This document shows positions 1 through 6,521 of a stretch of 6,560 bases of DNA, one piece after another. The DNA comes from JAFDVL01 sp043736395 (GTDB lineage: Bacteria > Acidobacteriota > Blastocatellia > RBC074), in contig JAYTCQ010000122.1 in the NCBI GenBank assembly GCA_043736395.1, forward strand, positions 1-6,560, read 5' to 3'. The translations under genes were made by a program, and so were the position numbers. A model generated the notes under the pieces. That model saw only the letters and a program-made list of their open reading frames with translations, made no database searches and was not told where the DNA came from. How positions within the stretch are numbered: the first letter of the stretch is position 1; each line of letters opens with the position of its first letter.

Positions 1-1
1 C

Positions 2-733
2 GTCGATGAAATGTTCCGCCCTTACTTACGTTTGCATGAAGGGCGGGAGCGACAACTTCAAGTCCATACAGTCGCTAAAAATCCGGCACCTGAAATCCCG
101 CTTCCGGTCGAAAATTTTTTGCAGGTTATCGTCCCCAAAGCCGCTGCGATGACACCGCCCCCCTCGCCCCGTGAAGTGCGGGAAGAATTACTCGAATTGC
201 GCGCTGAGGTTTTCCATCTGGCACGAACGAAAGGGCTTCAAACACTCATGGTGTGTGGGGTCGAATCCGGGGTCGGAACCAGCTTTGTCGCCGGACAATT
301 AAGTCGGCTATTGGCAGAATTTATTCGAATGAAAATAGCGCTTCTGACCGTCATCCCGAATCGCGATCAAAAAATCTCCCGGTTCGGTCGCCGAACGGAA
401 TTGTTGCCTCAAATTCATTTTTTGCTGCGTCGGACGGAATTACCGAACCTGGCGGAAATCGCTTCATCCAATGGAAACATTTCGCTGTCAGAATTCTTGG
501 GCAGTTGCGACACGCCGGAAGTCATTCGCCAGATGAAAGAAGAATTTGATTTGATAGTGATTGATGCCCCGGCAATTGATGCGTTTAGCGAAACGGCATT
601 ACTCGCTGCTTTGATGGACGGTGTGGTTTTAGTAGCTGAACCACACGTCACGCCGCTACGGCGTCTGGATCGTGCTTATAAACGCCTCGATAACGCGCAG
701 GCAAATATTTTAGGAATGGTTTTTAATCGGTAA
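2..733 (+). CDS. CpsD/CapB-family P-loop ATPase with degenerate kinase motifs (5' partial)
   Basis: Residue numbers count from the ATG at 11. This is a stand-alone cytoplasmic domain of the bacterial tyrosine kinase (CpsD/CapB, Wzc C-terminal) type, which normally acts with a Wzz/CpsC membrane partner to control polysaccharide chain length. A Pro-rich linker (about 25-53) leads into a helix with an EEL-LELRAEV pattern (58-67) like the family's E-FR-LRTNI, then a P-loop GVESGVGTS (83-91), a Walker B-like strand LIVIDAPAI (181-189), and the terminal LGMVFNR. Three key features are altered: the P-loop Lys is Thr90, the DxD of Walker A' is missing (TVIPNRD, 113-119), and there is no Tyr-rich tail. 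No transmembrane helix is evident. The ATG at 11 has no ribosome site in view and the frame is open to the left edge. The upstream codons read V-D-E, so the protein may begin as MSRVDE..., a common opening in this family, just outside the window. Fold assignment is fairly secure; kinase activity is doubtful. Confidence 0.8.
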   Translation, partial: VDEMFRPYLRLHEGRERQLQVHTVAKNPAPEIPLPVENFLQVIVPKAAAMTPPPSPREVREELLELRAEVFHLARTKGLQTLMVCGVESGVGTSFVAGQLSRLLAEFIRMKIALLTVIPNRDQKISRFGRRTELLPQIHFLLRRTELPNLAEIASSNGNISLSEFLGSCDTPEVIRQMKEEFDLIVIDAPAIDAFSETALLAALMDGVVLVAEPHVTPLRRLDRAYKRLDNAQANILGMVFNR

Positions 734-912
734 CATCGGCTCTGAACCCGTGTCTGTCGTGTGAAGCAAACACGCGGCGGGGTCAACTAACAGTCGAAGT
801 GGAATAACAAGAAACAGCTTTGGTATGGTCAGAAACCCCGGACTTGATCCTGGGAGAAGTGTTGCCAAAAATCGCTCAACTGACCTTTCAAATGAATGCC
901 AGAGCCTCAATG

Positions 913-918
913 AAGGAG
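913..918 (+). promoter_or_regulatory. Shine-Dalgarno site for the GTG start at 929
   Basis: AAGGAG lies 10 bases before the GTG at 929. In that frame a TGA stop sits at 911-913 and no ATG, GTG or TTG lies between it and 929. Site and stop together fix the start of the glycosylphosphotransferase at a GTG. Confidence 0.8.
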
Positions 919-928
919 AGGGATAATT

Positions 929-2335
929 GTGATCCGGTCAGTACGATCTTCGCTACTTGTGACGCATCGTTTACTTGATCTTGCAGCGCTCGGATTGGCT
1001 TTTATGGGAGCCGCCACGCTGACCTCACCTGGATCGGTACAAACGGTCAGCCGTTCTGTGCTGTCGCGTGAACCGCATGTGTTTCTGTCACTCGCCGTTC
1101 TGCTGATTAGTTGGAGTGTGTGTCTATCTTCACTCTGGCTCTATCACTCAAAACGACTGGCGAACTGGCGTAATGAATTAGCCGATGTGCTCAAGGCCGT
1201 CAGCCTTTGCACGCTGATTCTTTCAACCGCTGAATTGATTCTGCAATGGCAAACGGTGACGCGCTGGGTGCTGGTGAGCTTCTGGGGGCTGGCATCTGTC
1301 CTGCTGTTTCTGGTGCGGTTAATCAAAAAATATACACTCCGTCAGTTTCGCTCGCACGGGCGTAATTTGCGTCGCGTCGTGATTGTTGGCACTGGCCCGC
1401 GCGGTCAGGAGCTGGCGAAGATGATTCACGATCATTTCGAACTTGGTTACAGATTGGTCGGATTCATTGACAACGTCGAGCAGCCCGGTGTCATCGGCAC
1501 ACTGGATCACATGGCCGAAATTCTCCGCGACAATGTCGTGGACGAAATGATGATCGCCCTGCCGATCAAAACCTTTTACGAAGAAATGGAAACCATCGTT
1601 CAGGTGGGCGCGGATCAGGGAATCACCGTGCGGTTGCATTCGGATTTATTCTCTGTCCGATTGACGCATGCCGTCGCTGAGCAGTTAGACGAAACGCCTA
1701 TTCTGTCACTTTATACCAGCCCGGAATACGGCTGGGGATTTGCGTGTAAACGAATGATGGATTGGGTTGGCGCAGCAGTTCTGCTCGTTTTGCTCTCGCC
1801 GTTGTTATTACTTATTGCCTGCCTGATTAAGTTGACTTCGCGCGGCCCGATATTCTTTGCGCAAGAACGCCTCGGATATAACAAACGCCTGTTTCGCATG
1901 TACAAATTCCGCACGATGGTGGTGGACGCACCGCAGCTTCAGGCGCAACTCGAACACTTAAACGAAGTCGCCGGGCCAGTTTTCAAAATCAAAGATGATC
2001 CACGGGTGACACCGCTGGGACGCTTTTTACGCAAGACCAGCCTAGATGAATTGCCGCAGCTCTTCAATGTGCTGATGGGGGATTTGTCATTGGTTGGGCC
2101 ACGTCCTTTGCCGCGCCGTGATTACGATCGCTTTGAAAAATATTGGTTCAATCGTCGCTTCAGCGTGAAGCCGGGCATCACGTGCATCTGGCAAGTGTCA
2201 GGGCGCAGCAACACCGACTTCGATCATTGGATTCGGCAGGATTTGGAATACATCGACAAATGGTCACTTGCGCTGGATTTGAAAATTCTGCTCAAAACTA
2301 TTCCCGCCGTCCTGCGCGGAACAGGAGCAACTTAA
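929..2335 (+). CDS. Undecaprenyl-phosphate sugar phosphotransferase (WbaP/WcaJ type, polyprenyl glycosylphosphotransferase)
   Basis: This 468-residue inner-membrane enzyme transfers a sugar-1-phosphate (glucose or galactose in well-studied relatives) from a UDP-sugar to undecaprenyl phosphate, the first step of repeat-unit assembly. It has the full family architecture. Four N-terminal transmembrane segments (about 12-32, 50-72, 86-106, 111-131) are followed by a Rossmann-like CoA-binding_3 domain opening with VVIVGTGPRGQELA (150-163). The C-terminal bacterial sugar transferase domain then has KRMMDW (274-279), a re-entrant membrane helix broken at Ser290-Pro291, GPIFF (306-310), FRMYKFRTM (322-330), DDPRVTPLGRFLRKTSLDEL (356-375) with the Asp373-Glu374 catalytic dyad, GPRPL (390-394) and KPGITCIWQVSGRS (414-427). 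Length is normal and no key residue is missing. It starts with GTG and begins the coupled four-gene run, its stop overlapping the next ATG. The sugar cannot be read from sequence; a glucose-type WcaJ role is the default guess. Confidence 0.95.
   Translation: MIRSVRSSLLVTHRLLDLAALGLAFMGAATLTSPGSVQTVSRSVLSREPHVFLSLAVLLISWSVCLSSLWLYHSKRLANWRNELADVLKAVSLCTLILSTAELILQWQTVTRWVLVSFWGLASVLLFLVRLIKKYTLRQFRSHGRNLRRVVIVGTGPRGQELAKMIHDHFELGYRLVGFIDNVEQPGVIGTLDHMAEILRDNVVDEMMIALPIKTFYEEMETIVQVGADQGITVRLHSDLFSVRLTHAVAEQLDETPILSLYTSPEYGWGFACKRMMDWVGAAVLLVLLSPLLLLIACLIKLTSRGPIFFAQERLGYNKRLFRMYKFRTMVVDAPQLQAQLEHLNEVAGPVFKIKDDPRVTPLGRFLRKTSLDELPQLFNVLMGDLSLVGPRPLPRRDYDRFEKYWFNRRFSVKPGITCIWQVSGRSNTDFDHWIRQDLEYIDKWSLALDLKILLKTIPAVLRGTGAT
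2323..2327 (+). promoter_or_regulatory. Shine-Dalgarno site deciding the ATG at 2335
   Basis: AGGAG lies 7 bases before the ATG at 2335, inside the end of the preceding gene. The same frame is open back to an ATG at 2143, but that part lies wholly inside the sugar transferase domain of the previous gene and has no ribosome site. This site therefore sets the start at 2335. Confidence 0.8.
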
Positions 2336-3894
2336 TGGCTGACCAGAGGCCGGACACAACCAATAATCTTGCCCTCGCTCGCACGGGAGGAAGCCTGACC
2401 GTGACGACTTTGCGGGCAGGATTATTGGTGGTTTCACTTGGACTCGGCGCGCTTATGGCAACCGTGATGACATTGCCCGCGACGTGGGGCGTATTGGTGT
2501 TGCTTGCGGTTTGCGGGGCCTTGGGGATGAGCGTTTGGGTAGCGATGCGACTCCCTGTCGTGCCGATTTTACGGGTCGCTCTGCTCGCAAGTTTTTGGTT
2601 TCGATTAGAAATTAATTTATTTCCGGTGATCAAACAAGGACACGAAACACCGCTCGGATTTGTTATCTCGCTCGGAATTTTGCTGAGCATAATGTTGTTA
2701 GTGGCATTTATTTTCACTCGCATTCAGGGAAGCGAACGGGGCAATGTATTTCCAACTATTTTTACCGGAACCGCTATCGTTCTCTTTGCGCTGGGCGTGC
2801 TGTCTGTGATGCAGGGAGCCGACAAGTTACTCGGGTTATATGGGTTGTGGTGGCAGGTGACCGAGTTGCTGATTTGTTATGTCGTAGCCGTGCATTTTCG
2901 TTCGAATATTTTGTTGCGACAAGTTGTGATTTGCTTCGCTGTGGCCATTTTGCTGAATTCTATTTTAGGCATTTTGCAGTATCTGGAGCTGTTCGGTGGC
3001 TGGGCCTTGCTGGGCGCTACCACCGGAGATCGTTTGATGAAAATCCCGGGCGCAGAAGTTTCGCGCGCGTCCGGATTGTTGGAGGCTGCGAACAGTTTTG
3101 GCTGGGCGCTGGTGAGCTTCAGCCCGTTCGTACTCGCTCCCGCGTTGCTGGCCAAAGATGCATTACCGCTGTGGATGCGCAGGCTTTGTCTGGCAGCATT
3201 TTTTGGCGGAACTGTTTCGCTCTTACTGACTTTTTCACGCGGAAGCTGGATGGCGTTTGCTCTCACCATGCCACTGTTTGCGGTGCTTGTCCTGAGTGCG
3301 CTGCCGGCCCGGGAACGGGGAAGAATGATGGGCAGATTGGGCGGAGCCTTGTTGGCTTTGGTGCTGTGCTGTCTGCCGTTTCTCCAGCCCATCTCGGCAC
3401 GCTTGCTGGGCGATGACGAGGGGGCGGCAGAATCGCGACTGCCTTTGATGGAAGTGGCGGTGACGATGATTCGGGATCGTCCGCTGTTAGGTGTCGGGCT
3501 GAGCCAATACGAAGCCGAAATGCGCCGTCATGATCGGACGCCGGATTTTATTTCTGACGCCTTTCCGTATCCGGTTCACAACCTTTTTTTGCATGTGGCG
3601 GCAGAGGCGGGAATTCCAGCGCTCCTGTGTCTGTTGACGATGGTTGGCATCGCGCTGTTTTACGGATGGAAGGCGTGGCGTCGCAAAAGCCCGGAACATG
3701 CCTTACCACGCGCTGTGGCAGGTGGGCTGATCATCGGGACGCTCGCCTATCTCATCACTGCTTTGAAAGAACCAAGTTCATTTGATTCAGGGCAAATTCG
3801 CAATCTTTTTTTGCTGTGCGGATTGCTCATCGCCACCGAACGCGCGTCAGGCGGGTACGGAATAGAAAAAGAAGTCAGGAGTGAACAGGGATGA
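2335..3894 (+). CDS. O-antigen ligase / Wzy polymerase family membrane protein
   Basis: A 519-residue, highly hydrophobic protein with roughly 12-14 transmembrane segments and a large periplasmic loop at about 351-425. It matches the Wzy_C (O-antigen ligase) family by an SRG motif after a membrane helix (FSRGSWMAF, 300-308), the pattern IRDRPLLGVGLSQY (379-392), and VHNLFLHVAAEAGIPAL (414-430). His415 is placed like the catalytic His of WaaL ligases, with Glu424 nearby. Such proteins act on the periplasmic face, joining undecaprenyl-linked glycans to each other (Wzy) or to an acceptor (WaaL). Sequence alone does not separate the two. Next to a flippase and an initiating transferase, polymerase is at least as likely as ligase. 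The start at 2335 is supported by a ribosome site and a TAATG overlap with the previous gene, and the stop overlaps the next ATG, so translation is probably coupled on both sides. The gene contains two runs of seven T. Confidence 0.87.
   Translation: MADQRPDTTNNLALARTGGSLTVTTLRAGLLVVSLGLGALMATVMTLPATWGVLVLLAVCGALGMSVWVAMRLPVVPILRVALLASFWFRLEINLFPVIKQGHETPLGFVISLGILLSIMLLVAFIFTRIQGSERGNVFPTIFTGTAIVLFALGVLSVMQGADKLLGLYGLWWQVTELLICYVVAVHFRSNILLRQVVICFAVAILLNSILGILQYLELFGGWALLGATTGDRLMKIPGAEVSRASGLLEAANSFGWALVSFSPFVLAPALLAKDALPLWMRRLCLAAFFGGTVSLLLTFSRGSWMAFALTMPLFAVLVLSALPARERGRMMGRLGGALLALVLCCLPFLQPISARLLGDDEGAAESRLPLMEVAVTMIRDRPLLGVGLSQYEAEMRRHDRTPDFISDAFPYPVHNLFLHVAAEAGIPALLCLLTMVGIALFYGWKAWRRKSPEHALPRAVAGGLIIGTLAYLITALKEPSSFDSGQIRNLFLLCGLLIATERASGGYGIEKEVRSEQG
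3877..3881 (+). promoter_or_regulatory. Shine-Dalgarno site for the ATG at 3891
   Basis: AGGAG lies 9 bases before the ATG at 3891, within the last codons of the ligase/polymerase gene. It supports the overlapping start and translational coupling. Confidence 0.7.
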
Positions 3895-5327
3895 ATACGG
3901 CGATTACTCAAAGTAATTCTGAAATTCAGAACAACACTGCACTGCTGCGGCGTGCCGCGTGGCTGGTATGGGCCGGGGTTGTCAATGTCGCCAATAGTGT
4001 CTTGCTCTGGATGGTGATGGCGCGATGGCGTGAGGCTGCCGAAGTCGGACGCTTCACGGTTGCGATCAGCATTTACCTGACATTCACCGCGCTATGTTCA
4101 TTAGGCTTAGGGCCGTATCTGGTCAGCGAAATTACGCGCCGCAAGGAACATCAGGAATCACATCTAAACTTTATTGCCAGCGCATCCGCTTTTTTGGTGT
4201 TCGTCTCTTTCATCGCGATGGTCTTGATGTGTGCGACCGGGCTGATGGTGAGCGAGTCGAGTGAAGTGCGATTCACAACTGCCTTGCTGAGTTTGGCGTT
4301 GCTGCCGACGGGATTGGTGGTGGTTGCTGAAGCCGTCTTCATCGCGAGTGGAAAAACGCGAGTGATTGCGCTCGCAACAACGGCTGAAAATGTCTTTCGG
4401 ACTTTGGTTCCGTTGCTTTTGATCATGGCAGGTTATCGGTTGGCCTGGATCGGATTGTCCTTCGTAGGCGCGCGCGGATTGGCGTGTTTGGTGTATGCGC
4501 TGGCAGCTCGCGGGACGTGGTCACATTTACTGTCAGCGAGGCGTAAAGAAATTTTAGCGTTGATGAAAGTAATGCCGACCTTTGCGGGCATCACAATTTT
4601 CTCGGCGCTGCATTGGCAAATCGCCGCGATTTTGCTGGGACGATTTGGCAGTGAAATCGCAGCGGCGCAATACGGCGTGGCTTCGCGTTTCCTGATTCCG
4701 GTGGCCGTCTTGCTGGCCAGTTATACGAGCGTGCTGCAACCGGAAGCGACGCGCCGGGCGGCGGTTTCGTTGACGGCATTGGGCGAGTTTCTGTCGCACT
4801 ATTTGCGGCTGGTGTTGATGTTGGCGTTACCGTTTGTGGCGGGCATCTGGTTGCTCAGCCGTGAAGCCTTGACGTGGTTATTTGGCGCATCGTACGGCGA
4901 GGCGGCAGTCGCGCTGGGCTTACTTGGCGCGAGCGCGTTACCGCTGAGTTTGGTCATGCTCGTCGCCCGCGGATTGGTGGCGACAAATCATCAGCGCATA
5001 GATTTGCTGGGCAATGTCGCAGGCGTCGTGACGTGTTGTTTGGGTTGTTTGTTTTTGATTCCGCGCTTCGGAGCGACGGGAGCCGCCGCCGCACAATTGC
5101 TTTCGATGATGGTGCTGGCGGGAATTGAAATCGTCTATGCCGGTCGTTATCTCTTCAAAATCGAAATCGGAAAAACTCTGTGGTTATGCGTCGCGCCACT
5201 GCTCGTGATGAGCGCGGTCGTGTGGCAGGCGCGGGCCTGGGGATTGTGGAGCGCCGTGCTGCTGGGAGCAATGATTTACTTCGCTTTGTTATGGCTGTTT
5301 CATCGCCGCCCTGTACTGGCAATTTGA
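3891..5327 (+). CDS. Wzx-type polysaccharide flippase (MOP/MATE superfamily)
   Basis: A 478-residue membrane protein with about 12-14 hydrophobic segments spread over its whole length, the size and shape of lipid-linked oligosaccharide flippases (RfbX/Wzx, polysaccharide biosynthesis protein family). Family-like features are the first helix WLVWAGVVNVANSVLLWMV (24-42) after a short polar N-terminus, LGLGPYLVSEITRR (71-84), FGASYGEAAVALGLLG (331-346), which resembles the fG--Y-eA---L pattern of this family, and ARGLVATNHQRIDLLGNVAG (359-378), matching the segment before a late helix in MOP exporters. It would turn the undecaprenyl-diphosphate-linked unit from the cytoplasmic to the periplasmic leaflet. 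The start ATG shares four bases (ATGA) with the stop of the ligase/polymerase gene and has a good ribosome site. Substrate specificity cannot be read from sequence. A related MOP transporter with another lipid-linked substrate is possible but unlikely in this setting. Confidence 0.88.
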   Translation: MNTAITQSNSEIQNNTALLRRAAWLVWAGVVNVANSVLLWMVMARWREAAEVGRFTVAISIYLTFTALCSLGLGPYLVSEITRRKEHQESHLNFIASASAFLVFVSFIAMVLMCATGLMVSESSEVRFTTALLSLALLPTGLVVVAEAVFIASGKTRVIALATTAENVFRTLVPLLLIMAGYRLAWIGLSFVGARGLACLVYALAARGTWSHLLSARRKEILALMKVMPTFAGITIFSALHWQIAAILLGRFGSEIAAAQYGVASRFLIPVAVLLASYTSVLQPEATRRAAVSLTALGEFLSHYLRLVLMLALPFVAGIWLLSREALTWLFGASYGEAAVALGLLGASALPLSLVMLVARGLVATNHQRIDLLGNVAGVVTCCLGCLFLIPRFGATGAAAAQLLSMMVLAGIEIVYAGRYLFKIEIGKTLWLCVAPLLVMSAVVWQARAWGLWSAVLLGAMIYFALLWLFHRRPVLAI

Positions 5328-5338
5328 TCGGACGTCAG

Positions 5339-5343
5339 AGGAG
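5339..5343 (+). promoter_or_regulatory. Ribosome site for the ATG at 5358, with long spacing
   Basis: AGGAG lies 14 bases before the ATG at 5358, longer than the 7-10 bases of the other genes here. No alternative ATG, GTG or TTG exists in frame between the previous stop and 5358, so the start stands, but initiation may be weaker than for the upstream genes. Confidence 0.5.
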
Positions 5344-5357
5344 CGAGAACTAAATTT

Positions 5358-6521
5358 ATGCAGAATTTGAAAGAACAATCGGTCACCGTACGCCCCGTCT
5401 ATTCATCAGACGCAGCGGTCACCGCTCCTCGTATTTTAATAGTCGGGCCACATCGCACCCGCACGTTAGGCGGTATTAGTACGGTGATTGACGGGTTGCT
5501 ACGAGCGGCGCCGAAAGCTGGATATAAAGTTCAGCATATCGCTTCGCAGAATGACGAGTACCGGGGGGTGAAAAAATTGTTGCTCGCGACAGCGGCGTTG
5601 TTGCAATACGTGCTGAAGATAATTTGGTGGCGTCCGAATCTGACGATGATTCACGTTGGCAGCAATGCGAGCCTTTATCGTAAAGCGATATTTATCAGCG
5701 TGGCGGATTGGTTGGGGCAACGTGTCGTGACGCATTTTCACGCGGGCGATTTCGATCACTACTACGAACAACAGAGCAAGTTGGGGAGGCGATTTATTCA
5801 GACCAGTTTGCGGCGAAGTCATAAGTTGATTGCGGTATCACAAGCAACGGCGCAACGCCTGCGACAACTCTTGCCAGACGCAGAAATCCTGATGATTCCA
5901 AATGGAATTAAGACACAGGAATTTGCTCCGATAGATCGCGAACGTGATCAATGTATACGAGTCCTGTTTGTCGGCGGGATGGGAAAATTCAAAGGAGAAC
6001 GTGATTTGATTCAGGCGTTGGGATTGGCTGTGAAACTTGCGCCACAGCTTCGATTTTCGTTGTTAGGACATGGCTCGGAAGGAATGAGAATGCTTTGTGA
6101 TGAACATGGAATTCTCTCGCGTCTTGAACATCTCGGCCCTGTCCCACACGCCGAACGCGCACAATTTTTTCGGAACGCGGACATTTTTGTTCTGCCAAGT
6201 TACGGCGAAGGAATGCCGATGGCGGTGCTGGAAGCAATGGCAGCGGGGTTGCCAGTCATCGCTACAAACGTAGGCGGCATCCCTGAACTGATTACGCACG
6301 GCGCAGAAGGTTTTTTGATCAGCCCGGGAAATGTTCAGGATTTGGTCGAGCGGATTGTGCGGTTAGCAAGTGATGAAAATCTTCGATTACAAATGGGTCA
6401 ATTGGCACTCGATAAAGTGCAGCAATTTGAGGAGCAGCACGTGATGGAACGACTGCTGCAAGAATTGCGAACGGATGAGGGGTCATCGAGTGTTGGTAGT
6501 CCCGCCTTCAGGCGGAATTAA
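5358..6521 (+). CDS. GT4-family glycosyltransferase with repeat-derived C-terminus
   Basis: A 387-residue GT-B fold retaining glycosyltransferase of family GT4, presumably adding a sugar from a nucleotide donor to the lipid-linked glycan on the cytoplasmic side. After a non-conserved 24-residue N-terminus comes the first Rossmann strand and glycine loop, RILIVGPHRTRTLGGIS (25-41). HFHAGDFDHYY (126-136) contributes the His region, and VSQATAQRL (160-168) and IPNGI (180-184) mark the interdomain region. The donor domain follows: VLFVGGMGKFKG (202-213), LLGHGSEG (235-242), and EGMPMAVLEAMAAGLPVIAT (284-303) with the EX7E pair Glu284 and Glu292. Lys212 of the donor site is kept, but the usual Arg before it (VGR...KG) is Gly207. 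The last eight residues (GSPAFRRN) and the stop are encoded by the left arm of an inverted repeat. It starts 30 bases after the flippase and is probably the last gene of the operon. Donor and linkage are unknown. Confidence 0.94.
   Translation: MQNLKEQSVTVRPVYSSDAAVTAPRILIVGPHRTRTLGGISTVIDGLLRAAPKAGYKVQHIASQNDEYRGVKKLLLATAALLQYVLKIIWWRPNLTMIHVGSNASLYRKAIFISVADWLGQRVVTHFHAGDFDHYYEQQSKLGRRFIQTSLRRSHKLIAVSQATAQRLRQLLPDAEILMIPNGIKTQEFAPIDRERDQCIRVLFVGGMGKFKGERDLIQALGLAVKLAPQLRFSLLGHGSEGMRMLCDEHGILSRLEHLGPVPHAERAQFFRNADIFVLPSYGEGMPMAVLEAMAAGLPVIATNVGGIPELITHGAEGFLISPGNVQDLVERIVRLASDENLRLQMGQLALDKVQQFEEQHVMERLLQELRTDEGSSSVGSPAFRRN

Noticed and set aside
758..774. Hairpin CGTGT/ACACG after the kinase-like gene as a terminator
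   Set aside because: Only a 5-bp stem and no following T-run, so it does not meet the pattern of an intrinsic terminator.
844..893. Possible sigma-70 promoters (TTGATC at 844 with AAAAAT at 867; TTGCCA at 862 with TCAAAT at 888)
   Set aside because: The first pair matches only 4 of 6 bases at each box, and the second has a 20-base spacer. Neither stands out from background.
710..910. Minus-strand 66-residue open frame covering the spacer
   Set aside because: No recognisable motif, and it overlaps the end of the kinase-like gene. It could be chance in a 195-base spacer.
2143..2334. In-frame N-terminal extension of the ligase/polymerase from an ATG at 2143
   Set aside because: It lies wholly inside the conserved sugar transferase domain of the previous gene, has no ribosome site, and the ATG at 2335 has a well-placed AGGAG.
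2847..3416. Long open frames overlapping the ligase/polymerase gene (+ strand 2847-3416 and - strand 2877-3392)
   Set aside because: Both overlap a gene with clear family motifs and membrane helices. Their translations are Arg/Ser/Ala-rich with no recognisable motif, as expected for shadow frames.
5380..5424. Nine-base direct repeat CGGTCACCG at 5380-5388 and 5416-5424
   Set aside because: It falls in the non-conserved N-terminus of the GT4 protein, in frame, encoding similar Val-Thr pairs. It is short enough to be chance and has no further copies that I noticed.
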